NCBI GenBank assembly: GCA_032716605.1
Contig: CM064480.1
Location: 29,546,879 to 29,610,878, forward strand
Direction of reading: 5' to 3'
Length of the DNA stretch: 64,000 nt
From: Paralithodes platypus
Taxonomy: Eukaryota; Arthropoda; Malacostraca; Decapoda; Lithodidae
The notes beneath the pieces were generated by a model. That model was not told the DNA's origin. It ran no database searches and saw only the letters and a program-made list of their open reading frames with translations. Positions 1 through 11,666 of the stretch are shown here, in pieces. Position 1 is the first letter of the stretch. Every line of letters begins with the position of its first letter. A program made the position numbers and the translations under genes.

Positions 1-193
1 AGAAGAGAAGATATAATATATATATTATTGCCATATTAATTCATGCATACACCTACAGGGTGATTCAAAAAAAGTGTAATGATTTCACATATATGTAATT
101 TCTTCATTTTTTAACCTACACACTTTATCTTTTCAGGTTGTGATGGTGGTATCATGCCATTTTGCATAAGTCAACTACAAGGTTCTAGCTAAA

Positions 194-316
194 ATGGTAT
201 TCACAGCCGAGCAGAAAGTCAAGATAGTTGAATTCTGGTATGAGACCAAATCGTACGTCACAGTCCGTCGTCGGTTCTGCCGCGAGTTCAAAGTTCAAAC
301 ACGTGATGGACCTAAA
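194..316 (+). pseudogene. Duplicated transposase start in the left inverted repeat
   Basis: The left arm carries the first ~41 codons of the same transposase on the plus strand (MVFTAEQKV...RFCREFK...RDGPK). Here the frame is intact, whereas the right arm lacks two bases. The open frame then runs to 466 through sequence antisense to the main gene and is not meaningful beyond 316. Confidence 0.75.
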
Positions 317-931
317 CAAAAAAATGCCACAAAGGCAGTGAGCTTTGGGCCCTTCAGCTGCCTCTCTGTGATCTCCTCGGGTAGCTCAGAGCCCCAGAAT
401 ATGTTGTTATGGTTGTTGATGGAGCCGTTGATGTGGAAGTGTGCCTCGTCGGAGAACCAGATGTAGTTGATCCATCCTGGGGTGCGTTCAAGCTTTTGGC
501 TGAGCCAATCACACATGACATGCCTTCTTTGCATGTCCTCAGCTTTTAGTTTATGCCTCACAGATATGGTGTAAGGGAATAGCTTGAGCTCCTTGGTCAT
601 AATACGCAACAGATTGGAGGAGGAGAGTCCCAACTCTTGGGAGCGGCGGCGGTGAGACTTCTTTGGGCTTCTGATGGCTGAGTTATGCACAGTATCAATG
701 TTTGCCTGGTTCTTTGTGACTGCTGCTGGACGTCCACTGTTCCCCTTGTGTGTGCTGTGGACAGTACCCTTGCTCTCAAAGTGCTTGACAAACCTCAGTA
801 TAACATTATTTTTAGGTCCATCACGTGTTTGAACTTTGAACTCGCGGCAGAACACGACGGACTGTGACGTACGATTTGGTCTCATACCAGAATTCAACTA
901 TCTTGACTTTCTGCTCGGCTGTGAATACCAT
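295..931 (-). pseudogene. Tc1/mariner-type transposase, N-terminal part only
   Basis: Reading leftward from an ATG at 931, the frame starts MVFTAEQKVKIVEFWYE, an N-terminal helix-turn-helix segment of the type filed as DUF4817 in arthropod mariner-like transposases. A 2-bp deletion (relative to the left arm) near 860 breaks the frame. The rest is open from 897 to 295 and contains a second helix-turn-helix-like region (GRPAAVT, then SSSNLLRIM) and IWFSDEAHFH, the block around the first catalytic aspartate. The second and third acidic residues are absent because the frame runs into the inverted left arm. About 200 residues remain of roughly 350 expected. Family assignment is from motifs only. 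Confidence 0.8.
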
Positions 932-1071
932 TTTAGCTAGAACCTTGTAGTTGACTTATGCCAAATGGCATGATACCACCATCACAACCTGAAAAGATAA
1001 AGTGTGTAGGTTAAAAAATGAAGAAATGACATACATGTGAAATCATTACACTTTTTTTGAATCACCCTTTA

Positions 1072-1548
1072 CACGTCATTCGAGAAGTCTTGAAGCAGAT
1101 CTGAATTTATGTGTTCCTATCACTCGGGTTTATGTCAAAATAGTGAGTCTCGTCAGAGAGTTATGCTTTTCAGTCACTACTCACTTGATACAGACTGTGA
1201 GTTTTACTTGAGAAATAATAATTCAAGTGTTGTGATTAATGTTGATCAGTCATTCATAAAGACTTTTGTTTATTACTTTGAGATCTATCAATCTTTGTCC
1301 TCAAGTACATTAATCTAAGATCGTCTTTTACATCAGTATTGAGAGTTATTTGTTCCCTTATCTATGAACCACATTCCGTAATTCCATTCAGAAGTAATTA
1401 CTTATTTTCGTGCATACTCTGCCGTATCTTAAGGACGATTTATTGTGTTGAGACCTATTGTCTCTATTTTATTGATTTAACTATTATCTTATATACGAGC
1501 CTAACGGGCCCTTGTGAGACTATTTTGATATGTATGTTCCCTAGTTGG
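1072..1548. other. No gene seen
   Basis: AT-rich sequence between two transposons. Two short open frames (69 and 73 codons) show no recognisable motif, and I see no repeat structure. Confidence 0.5.
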
Positions 1549-1982
1549 TTAACCCACTGAGCCCCAGCTAGTTATAAATAAATGTACCACCAGGGACCAA
1601 CAGGTTTTGATTTTATTTTCTTTCCAGAAACAATAGCAAATGGGTTAGGAATGAAGGGAAAACCACAAAAAAACTATCAAAAAGGTCAAAAATTGGTCCT
1701 ACGGAGCCCCTGAAAACGGACTTTACACGAGTAAAAAAATTGAAGGCAATTTCCCCCAAAAAACATGTTTTTGCATGCTCCCGTGCACGCGGTTGGACTT
1801 TGAGAGTTTTCAACCATCGGCATGGTTGTGCGGGATACTTACACAGTTCCCATACAAATATGAGCCCTCTAGGTGCCATAGGACCGGAGTAATTAACACT
1901 AACGAGACGTATGTGACGCTGGGGTTTAGCGTTACATACATTGCCGACGCACTGTTTGCATCGCTGGGGTTCAGTGGGTTAA
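1549..1982. mobile_element. piggyBac-type MITE, family 1, copy 1
   Basis: TTAA sits at both ends (1549-1552 and 1979-1982). The termini are near-perfect inverted repeats: TTAACCCACTGAGCCCCAGC on the left, and the reverse complement of the right end is TTAACCCACTGAACCCCAGC. TTAA target sites are specific to piggyBac. The 434-bp body has no transposase. A second copy lies at 53921-54366, similar along its whole length including the block TTAGGAATGAAGG near the left end. Confidence 0.88.
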
Positions 1983-2840
1983 TAATAAAAACCTTTGTAA
2001 TCTTTCCTTGTGTTTTGTGTCTATTGCCTGTTTTTTGTTTGGTGTTTAGAGAAGAAAGGTCAGCCCTCGCCCAGTCGAGAGTATTCCTTGTTGAAGATAA
2101 CTGCATCATTCCCAGTCCGGGAATATCAATACTTTCACCTGACCTGACCTGAAGATAGCAATCAGAATATACTGCGTTGTGTAGAAACGTGGTATAACAC
2201 TTAAATTACTCCATTTCTGTAGTTAAATAATACGTATATGATGTTTAAATAATTGCCTCCCACAACACCCGCCTTACAGCCAGGCTACCGCATCCCTTGA
2301 TGATTTAACTTCAATTTTACCTTAACTTACCTTCCACTAGTTCATGCAATAAACGGTTTTGCCTTGCCTCAATTTACCATTACTTTGTACCCAATTAATA
2401 TATGTAAGAGTTGTGCACCCTCTGCACATAAGTCACTTTGACTTCATTCACGATTATTGATTATTATGACTTATCAATATATACATAAATAAATACCTTA
2501 TATACCATAGCCTGTGTATTATGTATACTCACTCTGACCTTCTAGCTGACATAAGGACTTTCCACTCACACAGTAAATATTCACCAGGCCCTATCAACGA
2601 TATTCAGGACCAGTATCTTAACCCATGTAGTACCGGCAACATCTTATACATTTGATTTGCGCTACTTTTAGACAATTACATGAAGCTTAGGAAGTATATA
2701 TGCTAGGTAAAAGGATTAATTGAGGTGGCTTGTAGCCTCTCACTTGGTAGGCTAGATATCCTTTCTTAAGCTGAATGAAATCTAATAGTTTCCAGAATAT
2801 AATGGAAAGGACGTTATCGGTACTCTATGGGTTAATGACA
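1983..2840. other. No gene seen
   Basis: AT-rich, with scattered short frames only. The right part flanks the LTR that follows. Confidence 0.5.
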
Positions 2841-2846
2841 GTATTG

Positions 2847-3763
2847 TGTTATTTGATAAGGTAACGTTGGTCACGTTAATTTGTATCCACTCTGTTATTG
2901 TGTGTATGAAAGGACGTACAGGAATAATTTGCTATATAACCGTTAATTGTTCATTTCATAAAATTATTACTACTGCTTAAGGACATCGCTAGGCTACGAG
3001 CCTGTCTTGCTCTACCCCAGTTCCTTACCTAGAGTATTCCAACTAGACATTATTAATCGAGTAGACACTTGTTAGTATTTAATATTAGCTCTTTGATATG
3101 TACGCATTATTATTCACAGCATTTATTAGTCTAGGTTGTTGTTGAGTCGCACAACCATAGCAGACTGTTTCGTTGATGAGGAAGTACTTCTTTTAGTGTC
3201 GAGCATTGCTACCGCTGCGCATTTATAGTATTCTCGTGTCAGTTAACATTATATGTCCTATCTTTTAGTGTATTCAATTTACACGTGTGGTGTCCTGCCT
3301 CCTGCCTTTATATAGTTCAAGATTAGATACGAGCATCTTATGAGCATCAGACTTTCTTCAGAAGTTTCCAGGTCTATGCTGTAGGACTATACTTCACTTT
3401 CTTTCAGATAGGAGTGAAGAGTTTATTGTTGTTTAGAGGAACTGTATTGAAGCATCTTTTTATTGTATTAAATCTTGCAGTGATTTAATTGATCTTTCCA
3501 TAGATTCCTTTTTATGCATTTTAACGTAACTTGCATCTTGTTTGTTATCAGGCTATACCAGTGTGGGTTAGCCTGAAGTAGAGTACATTTATGCCCAGTT
3601 AAGGATACCCCGCTATCGCAGATTAACTCTGGAGGGTATAAGTGTTTTGCTCGCCGGCATATAAGTTCGAGGGTTTGGATCTAGCGTACCGTTGTTGCAT
3701 AGTGCCCTATTACTAGTCCAATCTTTAAGTGCCCTTGTTTTATTCGTAGTCCCGGTCGTAACA
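2847..3763 (+). mobile_element. Solo LTR of Gypsy family E
   Basis: 2977-3763 is a close inverted copy of 16987-17772, which lies directly upstream of a Gypsy gag gene on the other strand. The right end ...GGTCGTAACA is exact in both copies. Upstream, TGTTA at 2847 pairs with the terminal TAACA, and GTATT occurs at 2841-2845 and again at 3764-3768, a plausible 5-bp target duplication (one base lies between the left copy and TGTTA, so the left boundary is tentative). No internal retrotransposon sequence follows, so this is read as a solo LTR. Confidence 0.75.
3307..3345 (+). promoter_or_regulatory. LTR core promoter: TATA box plus initiator-like site
   Basis: TTTATATAG at 3307-3315 is followed about 30 bases later by an initiator-like CATCAGACT. 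The spacing suits an RNA polymerase II core promoter, and the segment is nearly the same in the second LTR copy (minus strand, near 17430). This supports reading the repeat as an LTR with its U3/R boundary here. Confidence 0.55.
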
Positions 3764-3964
3764 GTATTAATTGTTTTTGCCATTCTCAAGCAAATTATTT
3801 TTATTTTAGATCTGCTCGAAGACTTGAAATAACACTTCCCCGAAACCCCTTGAAACTATCAGGCCAGTTTCTCTTAAATTGCAGGCTCGCTAACATTTGC
3901 CAAGAAAATATTGATATCTGAATAGGACGAAACGTTACATATATTCGCTAAGCTAACCAGACGA

Positions 3965-4010
3965 GGCATCTTAAAAGTGCCAAAATAATGGGGCAAAACA
4001 TGAAGATGGA
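3965..4010 (-). repeat. Degenerate ~32-bp repeat unit
   Basis: The reverse complement contains a CCCCATTATTTTGGCAC-like core followed by TTTTAAGA. It is one inverted unit of a degenerate repeat seen as short tandem runs at 8190-8300, 23376-23540 and 39448-39600. Confidence 0.45.
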
Positions 4011-4064
4011 TTCTAAAATGACCACCCACAGTGTAAATAGGGTTAATCACCAATCATGTTTATT

Positions 4065-4190
4065 ACAGTTGGTTGGCAAGTAACAATCATAGTGGTGGTT
4101 GGATGGATAACAGCTTCCGCCACCCGGGATCCAACTTGGGCCCTTACATAGTTATGTAGTCTATATTATATAGTCTATTATAGTCTCTTA
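4065..4190 (+). repeat. Degenerate tRNA-like repeat, left copy
   Basis: This segment and 8067-8170 are direct repeats: ACAGTTGGTTGGC here, ACAGTTGGCTGGC there. Both have a B-box-like block in the same place (GGGATCCAACTTGGGCCC here). They flank the 58-bp satellite and could be two decayed copies of a tRNA-derived SINE. Confidence 0.4.
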
Positions 4191-4730
4191 TATATTTGTT
4201 TTTGTTTTTGTCTTTGATGACGGTAAATTGCCATGCCTCTATATTGATTACCCAGCTATTACATAGAAGAATTTATAGCAAACTATTAAATTAGTTAAGA
4301 TAATGTGGCATTAATGAAATCCAGTGTTATAGCAGTTTCAAATGTATCCAATAATATTGAGGAGTTAGCTGCCTCTAATTCCCACAGATCCTTCCTTAAC
4401 TGAATATATAATAGTCAGCTTAAACTTAAAACGTGTTATAATCCTCAATATTTGAGGAAACATTTCTTATTTTTTTATCCAGGCAATCAGTAGACGATTA
4501 TATTCAGTTTAGGAAGATATTTTGGAAATCGGAAGGATACTAGAGAACTATATACGCTACCTCTATTATTCGGTGCCGCTTTAGCATGCGGTCTACCGGG
4601 ACATTCACATATTTTAGATTGTGGTCTACCGGGTCACTTACTGTGCATTAAATATCACCCAAAAGTGTGCTAAGCATTTTTTTATGATTAATGTTTCTGA
4701 GATCTACTCTGAGTATTTACCTAACCAAAT

Positions 4731-4756
4731 AACCCAACCTAACCTAACCTAGACCT
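4731..4756 (-). repeat. Short telomere-like CCTAA run
   Basis: Several near-perfect CCTAA repeats (AACCTAACCTAACCTA) lie directly before the first satellite unit. CCTAA is the complement of TTAGG, the arthropod telomere repeat. With so few units this may be an interstitial remnant or chance. Confidence 0.5.
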
Positions 4757-7700
4757 AGTAGGTGGGATACAAAACTAACCCTTACCTACCAGCAAGTGCG
4801 GGTTCCTAGTAACCAGTAGGTGGGATACAAAACTAACCCTTACCTACCAGCAAGTGCGGGTTCCTAGTACCCAGTAGGTGGGATACAAAACTAACCCTTA
4901 CCTACCAGCAAGTGCGGGTTCCTAGTACCCAGTAGGTGGGATACAAAACTAACCCTTACCTACCAGCAAGTGCGGGTTCCTAGTAACCAGTAGGTGGGAT
5001 ACAAAACTAACCCTTACCTACCAGCAAGTGCGGGTTCCTAGTACCCAGTAGGTGGGATACAAAACTAACCCTTACCTACCAGCAAGTGCGGGTTACTAGT
5101 ATCCAGTAGGTGGGATACAAAACTAACCCTTACCTACCAGCAAGTGCGGATTACTAGTACCCAGTAGGTGGGATACAAAACAAACCCTTACCTACCAGCA
5201 AGTGCGGGTTCCTAGTACCCAGTAGGTGGGATACAAAACTAACCCTTACCTACCAGCAAGTGCGGGTTACTAGTACCCAGTAGGTGGGATACAAAACAAA
5301 CCCTTACCTACAAGCAAGTGCGGGTTCCTAGTACCCAGTAGGTGGGATACAAAACTAACCCTTACCTACCAGCAAGTGCGGGTTCCTAGTACCCAGTAGG
5401 TGGGATACAAAACTAACCCTTACCTACCAGCAAGTGCGGGTTCCTAGTACCCAGTAGGTGGGATACAAACCTAACCCTTACCTACCAGCAAGTGCGGGTT
5501 ACTAGTACCCAGTAGGTGGGATACAAAACAAACCCTTACCTACCAGCAAGTGCGGGTTCCTAGTACCCAGTAGGTGGGATACAAAACTAACCCTTACCTA
5601 CCAGCAAGTGCGGGTTCCTAGTACCCAGTAGGTGGGATACAAAACAAACCCTTACCTACCAGCAAGTGCGGGTTCCTAGTACCCAGTAGGTGGGATACAA
5701 AACAAACCCTTACCTACCAGCAAGTGCGGGTTCCTAGTACCCAGTAGGTGGGATACAAAACTAACCCTTACCTACCAGCAAGTGCGGGTTACTAGTACCC
5801 AGTAGGTGGGATACAAAACAAACCCTTACCTACCAGCAAGTGCGGGTTCCTAGTACCCAGTAGGTGGGATACAAAACTAACCCTTACCTACCAGCAAGTG
5901 CGGGTTCCTAGTACCCAGTAGGTGGGATACAAAACAAACCCTTACCTACCAGCAAGTGCGGGTTCCTAGTACCCAGTAGGTGGGATACAAAACAAACCCT
6001 TACCTACCAGCAAGTGCGGGTTCCTAGTACCCAGTAGGTGGGATACAAAACTAACCCTTACCTTCCAGCAAGTGCGGGTTTCTAGTACCCAGTAGGTGGG
6101 ATACAAAACAAACCCTTACCTACCAGCAAGTGCGGGTTCCTAGTACCCAGTAGGTGGGATACAAAACAAACCCTTACCTACCAGCAAGTGCGGGTTCCTA
6201 GTACCCATTAGGTGGGATACAAAACTAACCCATACCTACCTGCAAGTGCGGGTTCCTAGTACCCAGTAGGTGGGATACAAAACTAACCCTTACCTACCAG
6301 CAAGTGCGGGTTCCTAGTACCCAGTAGGTGGGATACAAAACAAACCCTTACCTACCAGCAAGTGCGGGTTCCTAGTACCCAGTAGGTGGGATACAAAACT
6401 AACCCTTACCTACCAGCAAGTGCGGGTTCCTAGTACCCAGTAGGTGGGATACAAAACTAACCCTTACCTACCAGCAAGTGCGGGTTCCTAGTACCCAGTA
6501 GGTGGGATACAAAACTAATACTTACCTTCTAGCTAGTGCGGGTTCCTAGTACCCAGTAGGTGGGATACAAAACTAATACTTACCTTCTAGCTAGTGCGGG
6601 TTCCTAGTACCCAGTAGGTGGGATACAAAACTATACTTACCTTCTAGCTAGTGCGGGTTCCTAGTACCCAGTAGGTGGGATACAAAACTAATACTTACCT
6701 TCTAGCTAGTGCGGGTTCCTAGTACCCAGTAGGTGGGATACAAAACTAATACTTACCTTCTAGCTAGTGCGGGTTCCTAGTACCCAGTAGGTGGGATACA
6801 AAACTAATACTTACCTTCTAGATAGTGCGGGTTCCTAGTACCCAGTAGGTGGGATACAAAACTAATACTTACCTACCAGCAAGTGCGGGTTCCTAGTACC
6901 CAGTAGGTGGGATACAAAACTAATACTTACCTTCTAGCTAGTGCGGGTTCCTAGTACCCAGTAGGTGGGATACAAAACTAATACTTACCTTCTAGCTAGT
7001 GCGGGTTCCTAGTACCCAGTAGGTGGGATACAAAACTAATACTTACCTTCTAGCTAGTGCGGGTTCCTAGTACCCAGTAGGTGGGATACAAAACTAATAC
7101 TTACCTTCTAGCTAGTGCGGGTTCCTAGTACCCAGTAGGTGGGATACAAAACTAATACTTACCTTCTAGCTAGTGCGGGTTCCTAGTACCCAGTAGGTGG
7201 GATACAAAACTAATACTTACCTTCTAGCTAGTGCGGGTTCCTAGTACCCAGTAGGTGGGATACAAAACTAATACTTACCTTCTAGCTAGTGCGGGTTCCT
7301 AGTACCCAGTAGGTGGGATACAAAACTAATACTTACCTACCAGCAAGTGCGGGTTCCTAGTACCCAGTAGGTGTGATACAAAACTAATACTTACCTTCTA
7401 GCTAGTGCGGGTTCCTAGTACCCAGTAGGTGGGATACAAAACTAATACTTACCTTCTAGCTAGTGCGGGTTCCTAGTACCCAGTAGGTGGGATACAAAAC
7501 TAATACTTACCTTCTAGCTAGTGCGGGTTCCTAGTACCCAGTAGGTGGGATACAAAACTAATACTTACCTTCTAGCTAGTGCGGGTTCCTAGTACCCAGT
7601 AGGTGGGATACAAAACTAATACTTACCTTCTAGCTAGTGCGGGTTCCTAGTACCCAGTAGGTGGGATACAAAACTAATACTTACCTTCTAGCTAGTGCGG

Positions 7701-7880
7701 GTTCCTAGTACCCAGTAGGTGGGATACAAAACTAATACTTACCTTCTAGCTAGTGCGGGTTCCTAGTACCCAGTAGGTGGGATACAAAACTAATACTTAC
7801 CTTCTAGCTAGTGCGGGTTCCTAGTACCCAGTAGGTGGGATACAAAACTAATACTTACCTTCTAGCTAGTACTTGTTCCA
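4754..7880. repeat. 58-bp satellite array, ~54 units
   Basis: A head-to-tail array with a 58-bp period whose units start near CAGTAGGTGGGATACAAAAC. Up to about 6505 the variable part reads CTAACCCTTACCTACCAGCA (or CAAACCC...); after that it reads CTAATACTTACCTTCTAGCT. Two hybrid units carrying CTACCAGCAAG occur inside the second class, near 6870 and 7340. Between about 5470 and 6110 the CTAACCC and CAAACCC variants repeat in a five-unit, 290-bp pattern. There is no coding potential. Confidence 0.97.
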
Positions 7881-8066
7881 TGGGATGTAAAACTAACCCA
7901 TAGTGGTAGACCACGGGTGTGCGGTAGAGGTAGACCGCACACTGAAGCAGCAACTTTGATTCTTAGAGGGCCTTACAAAGCTGAATAATACTTCTAATGA
8001 TTGCCTGAACAAAGTGGTGAAAAACTCATGACAATCCTCATGGGATCAATTAGCACCGAAGCTATC

Positions 8067-8170
8067 ACAGTTGGCTGGCTAGTATATGCATGATAGGTGG
8101 CTGCGGGACAAAAAAGTCCGTCATTTGGGGATCGAATGCGGTCCCTTGGTATAAGTATTATAGTCTTAAC
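8067..8170 (+). repeat. Degenerate tRNA-like repeat, right copy
   Basis: Direct-repeat partner of 4065-4190. It has a possible stem GGGAC...GTCC and a B-box-like GGGATCGAATGCGGTCCC. It could be a decayed SINE head. Confidence 0.4.
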
Positions 8171-8189
8171 TATATATAAACAGGGGATA

Positions 8190-8300
8190 AACGTTTTGGA
8201 CTACCCCTGTTTAGCCTCATTAGTTTGGTGATTTTAAGAAGTTTAACCCAATTGGTTTGGCAATTATAAAACATTTCACCCCATTGAGGTAGCGATATTC
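8190..8300 (+). repeat. Degenerate ~32-bp tandem repeat, three units
   Basis: Three consecutive units share CC(C/T)CATT(A/G)GTTTGG then ATTTTAAGA. The same unit forms runs at 23376-23540 and, inverted, at 39448-39600. Confidence 0.5.
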
Positions 8301-9600
8301 TTCCTACATCAATGACGAAGGCCTATGAATGGTCGAACATGTTGTTGTTGTTCTTGGGAATCAGAGATCGGCTGTGGATAAGACAATATAAATTTGTAGC
8401 TGTAATTTTTTAGATCCTCATCTGTATTGTGGTAAGCCAATAGATATGACCTACCAAATGTTCTGTGACACTTTGAAGCTATAGCTGCATGCCAAACCCT
8501 GAGTAATCCACGTTAGGCTGTGGAGAATCCACTTATGATTCACGCCATATTTATTGAGATATCACCTTTACTTTTGGCAACCCTATATGACTTAAAGGAA
8601 GGTCCCATTTACTTGCTGATGGAAAATAAATCTATATTTCCAATCCTGCAGAAATGGGTGAGTAAACCATTTTTATTTCTAGCTGCATTTACTGATAAAA
8701 TAAGCTAATATTTGGAAGACGACTAAATATAGACCACAAGAAATATCCAATTACATATTTACTTTGTTGGATAAGAACACTGCATACCTAATGGCTAATG
8801 CTGAGAAATTGGGAACAAGAAATGTGTTATATTTGTCACCGTATGTGGTTAAAATGCTGAGCTACTGAATATATTGGAGTATTAACTTGGGATATGATGG
8901 GACGAAGTGGGTAGTTTTACTTGAGGGTTTTCACATTACCGTAAATGTATCCTGGAGTGTATTGTCTGGTGATTGGTGTTAAGTGTTCTTGATTTTTTCT
9001 GCGTTCTATACCGTAATAATTTTGTTGATATTCCTCTTTAGTTCTTTTATGGGGTAACGAATTACAAGTTAGTTCTTGAATTTGGTAGTGGCACTTAAGA
9101 TGGTGTTGAGCTTCTGGTTGTAGCTTTCCTTATTAAGGGTGATAGATGTTTAGCTTGTCTGCTCTCCTCATTTCTATGTTTCCGTTTTTTCGATGTTTGG
9201 CTGCTCTCTTAAGTTCGGGGGTAAGAATGATGCTCCTCTGAAAACTGTCTGTTAGTACCATCTGCTCTTAGCTGTTCTAGTAGGTCTGGGTTGATGGTGT
9301 CTTGAATGTTCTTTCTGTAGTTTGAGAAGGGACTTACTAAGTGTTTCTAAATCAATTAACTTGTTGAGTGTGTCGTATTATGGTTGTAGGTGACAATTAA
9401 ATCTTACATTTAGCAGTTGTTCTTCTTCCTTTAATAAGTGGTAGTCGGATAGGTTGATGTAACCATCAGTTTCTAGAGGTAAGGCAACTTGAATGGATTT
9501 ATCATTGACCAAATAAGTTAGTGATATAATAAGATAATTAGTCAGCAACATTGAGCAAACAATGTAGAAACTCGATAATGATAAATACGCTTTGTAGTTA
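8301..9600. other. No gene seen
   Basis: AT-rich, without recognisable coding or repeat structure. The 62-codon frame at 8520 has no known motif. An (AT)n run occurs just downstream, at about 9618-9641. Confidence 0.5.
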
Positions 9601-10099
9601 ATACATTTGATACATATATTATATATATATATATATATTGAAAAAACGAAGAAAGATGATGGAAACACAACACCACCAATAGCCAACAATACCACCTTTG
9701 CCACCACACCACCGAGGAAAGAAGACACAAGCGCCACACCACCAGAGTGCGCCCGAGTCGCCTCCATCACATCCGCACTTCCCCCAACACCAGGAAAGAA
9801 CATCATAGTCATCATCAGCAATCCTGGCAGCGACAGAACCAAGAAGGACCGGAAGGAAGGCAAGGCAAGCAAGACTTTGCATAAGTCTAATACCACCATG
9901 CGCCCTTTTTGCTCCAAGCCGCACCACCACCGTGACAAGGAAACCCAGAGGGGCTACCCCAGCCGCCCCAGCACATCCGCCCTTCTAACACCGAGAAGGA
10001 GCACCGGGAGAAACGCCACCATCACTAAGACTATGACAGACCGATCAGGGACCAGAACAGTTGGAAAGCTCTTAAATCCACTTCACTGGAAGGTTTTTG

Positions 10100-11161
10100 A
10101 GAGCTGAAAGATTTGGTAAGATAACTAAGGCACTGGCGTTAAGTTAACTTACCAAAGATCTATATATCTTGGCTTTACAGAATTTGTGTTGAATCACCAT
10201 AGTGGCACCTCAACAACAATTCCTCGCCTTGATCACCAGGAATTATTGTCGCTAGAAAAAGCTGTATAGACATGCGCTCTAGTGATAGTAAACCTAACCC
10301 CAATAAGGATTGTTAGAAGTTGATGCACTGGCATATGACTTCTCTCTAAGTTTGGGCTCGCGGGATACCGTAGCACTGGAATAACGGCACTTTGCATAGA
10401 GTCCTTACGATACGCTGTCCTAGGCACTGGCGACAAGGCACGTATTCATAAAAGGCCCAAATATAAACCCATCCAAAGTCCCTTGAAGACTCTTATAAAG
10501 GTCAGGACAGTTAAGTGAAGTTGGAGAGCACTGGCATCCCAACCTTTTTACGTTAGTACGATGATACGGTATGTATAGCACTGGCAGAAGAGACTCATAT
10601 GTATTTAAGACCCCAAACCCAAGAGTACTGTAAAGGTTCTTAGTTAATGACTCTTATAAAGGTCAGGATAGTTGAGAGAGACAGTATAATACTGGTATAA
10701 CTTCTCCTCACGTTAATCCGATGATGTGTTATGTATAACATTGGTAGAACGTAACATATTCATTTAAGACCCCTAACCCAAGAGTTCTACAACATCTTCC
10801 ATCCTGCTGTCATCACCACACGACAGGACCACCACCACGGCCCAAGAACCTCGTCGGAAGTGCCACGGAAGTGCAACATCACCGGAAGTGCCTAGTGTCA
10901 TCACCGGAAGTGCATAGTGTCATCCTCCTGGAACTTATTGTGGATGCTCGATCGTGCTATGAAATTGTGTATATACCTATCCATGTCTGAATTTAACTCT
11001 GTATAAACATTATAGTTACGTTGAATAAGATAATCTATGCTTTTACTCTGTATTATATTTATCCTCTATTACCTTTGTGCATGTGTTCATGTGATTTCCA
11101 CTTCTCCAGTCGAGTAAGAACCTACCTAAATAGTCCGGTTAAACCCAGCAAAAAGCAGGCA

Positions 11162-11165
<4 letters not shown>
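10100..11165 (+). mobile_element. Gypsy family B LTR, isolated copy
   Basis: The right part (about 10990-11160) is the inverted counterpart of the LTR edges at 24304 and 59305: a shared tract reads CGAGTAAGAACCTACCTAAA, preceded by GAGGATA-like and ATTACCTTTGTGC blocks. The body carries a recurring GCACTGGC motif, about eight times between 10130 and 10760, matching the ACCAGTG array in the copy at 59.3-61.1 kb. No Gypsy internal region follows. Proline/threonine-rich sequence before it (from about 9650) might be the end of a pol gene, but I cannot support that. The left boundary is approximate. Confidence 0.6.
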
Positions 11166-11296
<131 letters not shown>

Positions 11297-11666
11297 ATGT
11301 CAGTGAAAGTCGCCTGTTAATTAACCTTTAGAACCCGTGGCAGCAAAATAGGGACACCGTTATATGTTCTTCGGAGGAGACAATCAGCCTATACTGTAAA
11401 ATATCTAGGCTAAAAAAAAAGGTATGATACAGGTAAAGTAGTTGGGAATATTGATAGTATTATACCTATATAATTGGCATAAGATGGTTATATTTTACCA
11501 TATACACCTTTAAATGGTTAGATTATTGTGGACACTTTAACTACCCTTTCCATACCCATAATTAATTTGAGTGTACAGTTGGCCACATGAGTTTGCATTC
11601 ACTCCGCAATTTCATATATACAAGATTAATGAGTAGGATTGAGTTAGGAATATATTTTCTTAAGAC

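Larger units (their letters stand above)
56..1069 (-). mobile_element. Foldback Tc1/mariner-like element with ~260-bp inverted repeats
   Basis: The ends are long inverted repeats: 56-316 pairs with the reverse complement of 811-1069, beginning CAGGGTGATTC on the left and AAGGGTGATTC on the right. A TA dinucleotide sits outside each end (54-55 and 1070-1071), the target duplication expected of the IS630-Tc1-mariner superfamily. Each arm includes the 5' end of the transposase gene, so the element looks like one 5' half fused to an inverted copy of its own start, with the 3' half of the gene lost. The stem is far longer than usual for the superfamily. It cannot encode a full transposase, so any movement would need a relative. 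Confidence 0.85.

Noticed and set aside
1775..2152. 125-codon plus-strand frame
   Set aside because: It spans a MITE and its flank, and has no motif.
4754..7880. CRISPR-like array
   Set aside because: There are no unique spacers; the whole 58-bp unit repeats, and the sequence is eukaryotic.
9378..9938. 186-codon minus-strand frame with hydrophobic segments
   Set aside because: It is antisense to the same low-complexity region and crosses the (AT)n run.
9607..10107. 166-codon Thr/Pro-rich frame
   Set aside because: It begins inside an (AT)n run, is low complexity, and shows no motif; possibly a pol tail beside an LTR but unsupported.
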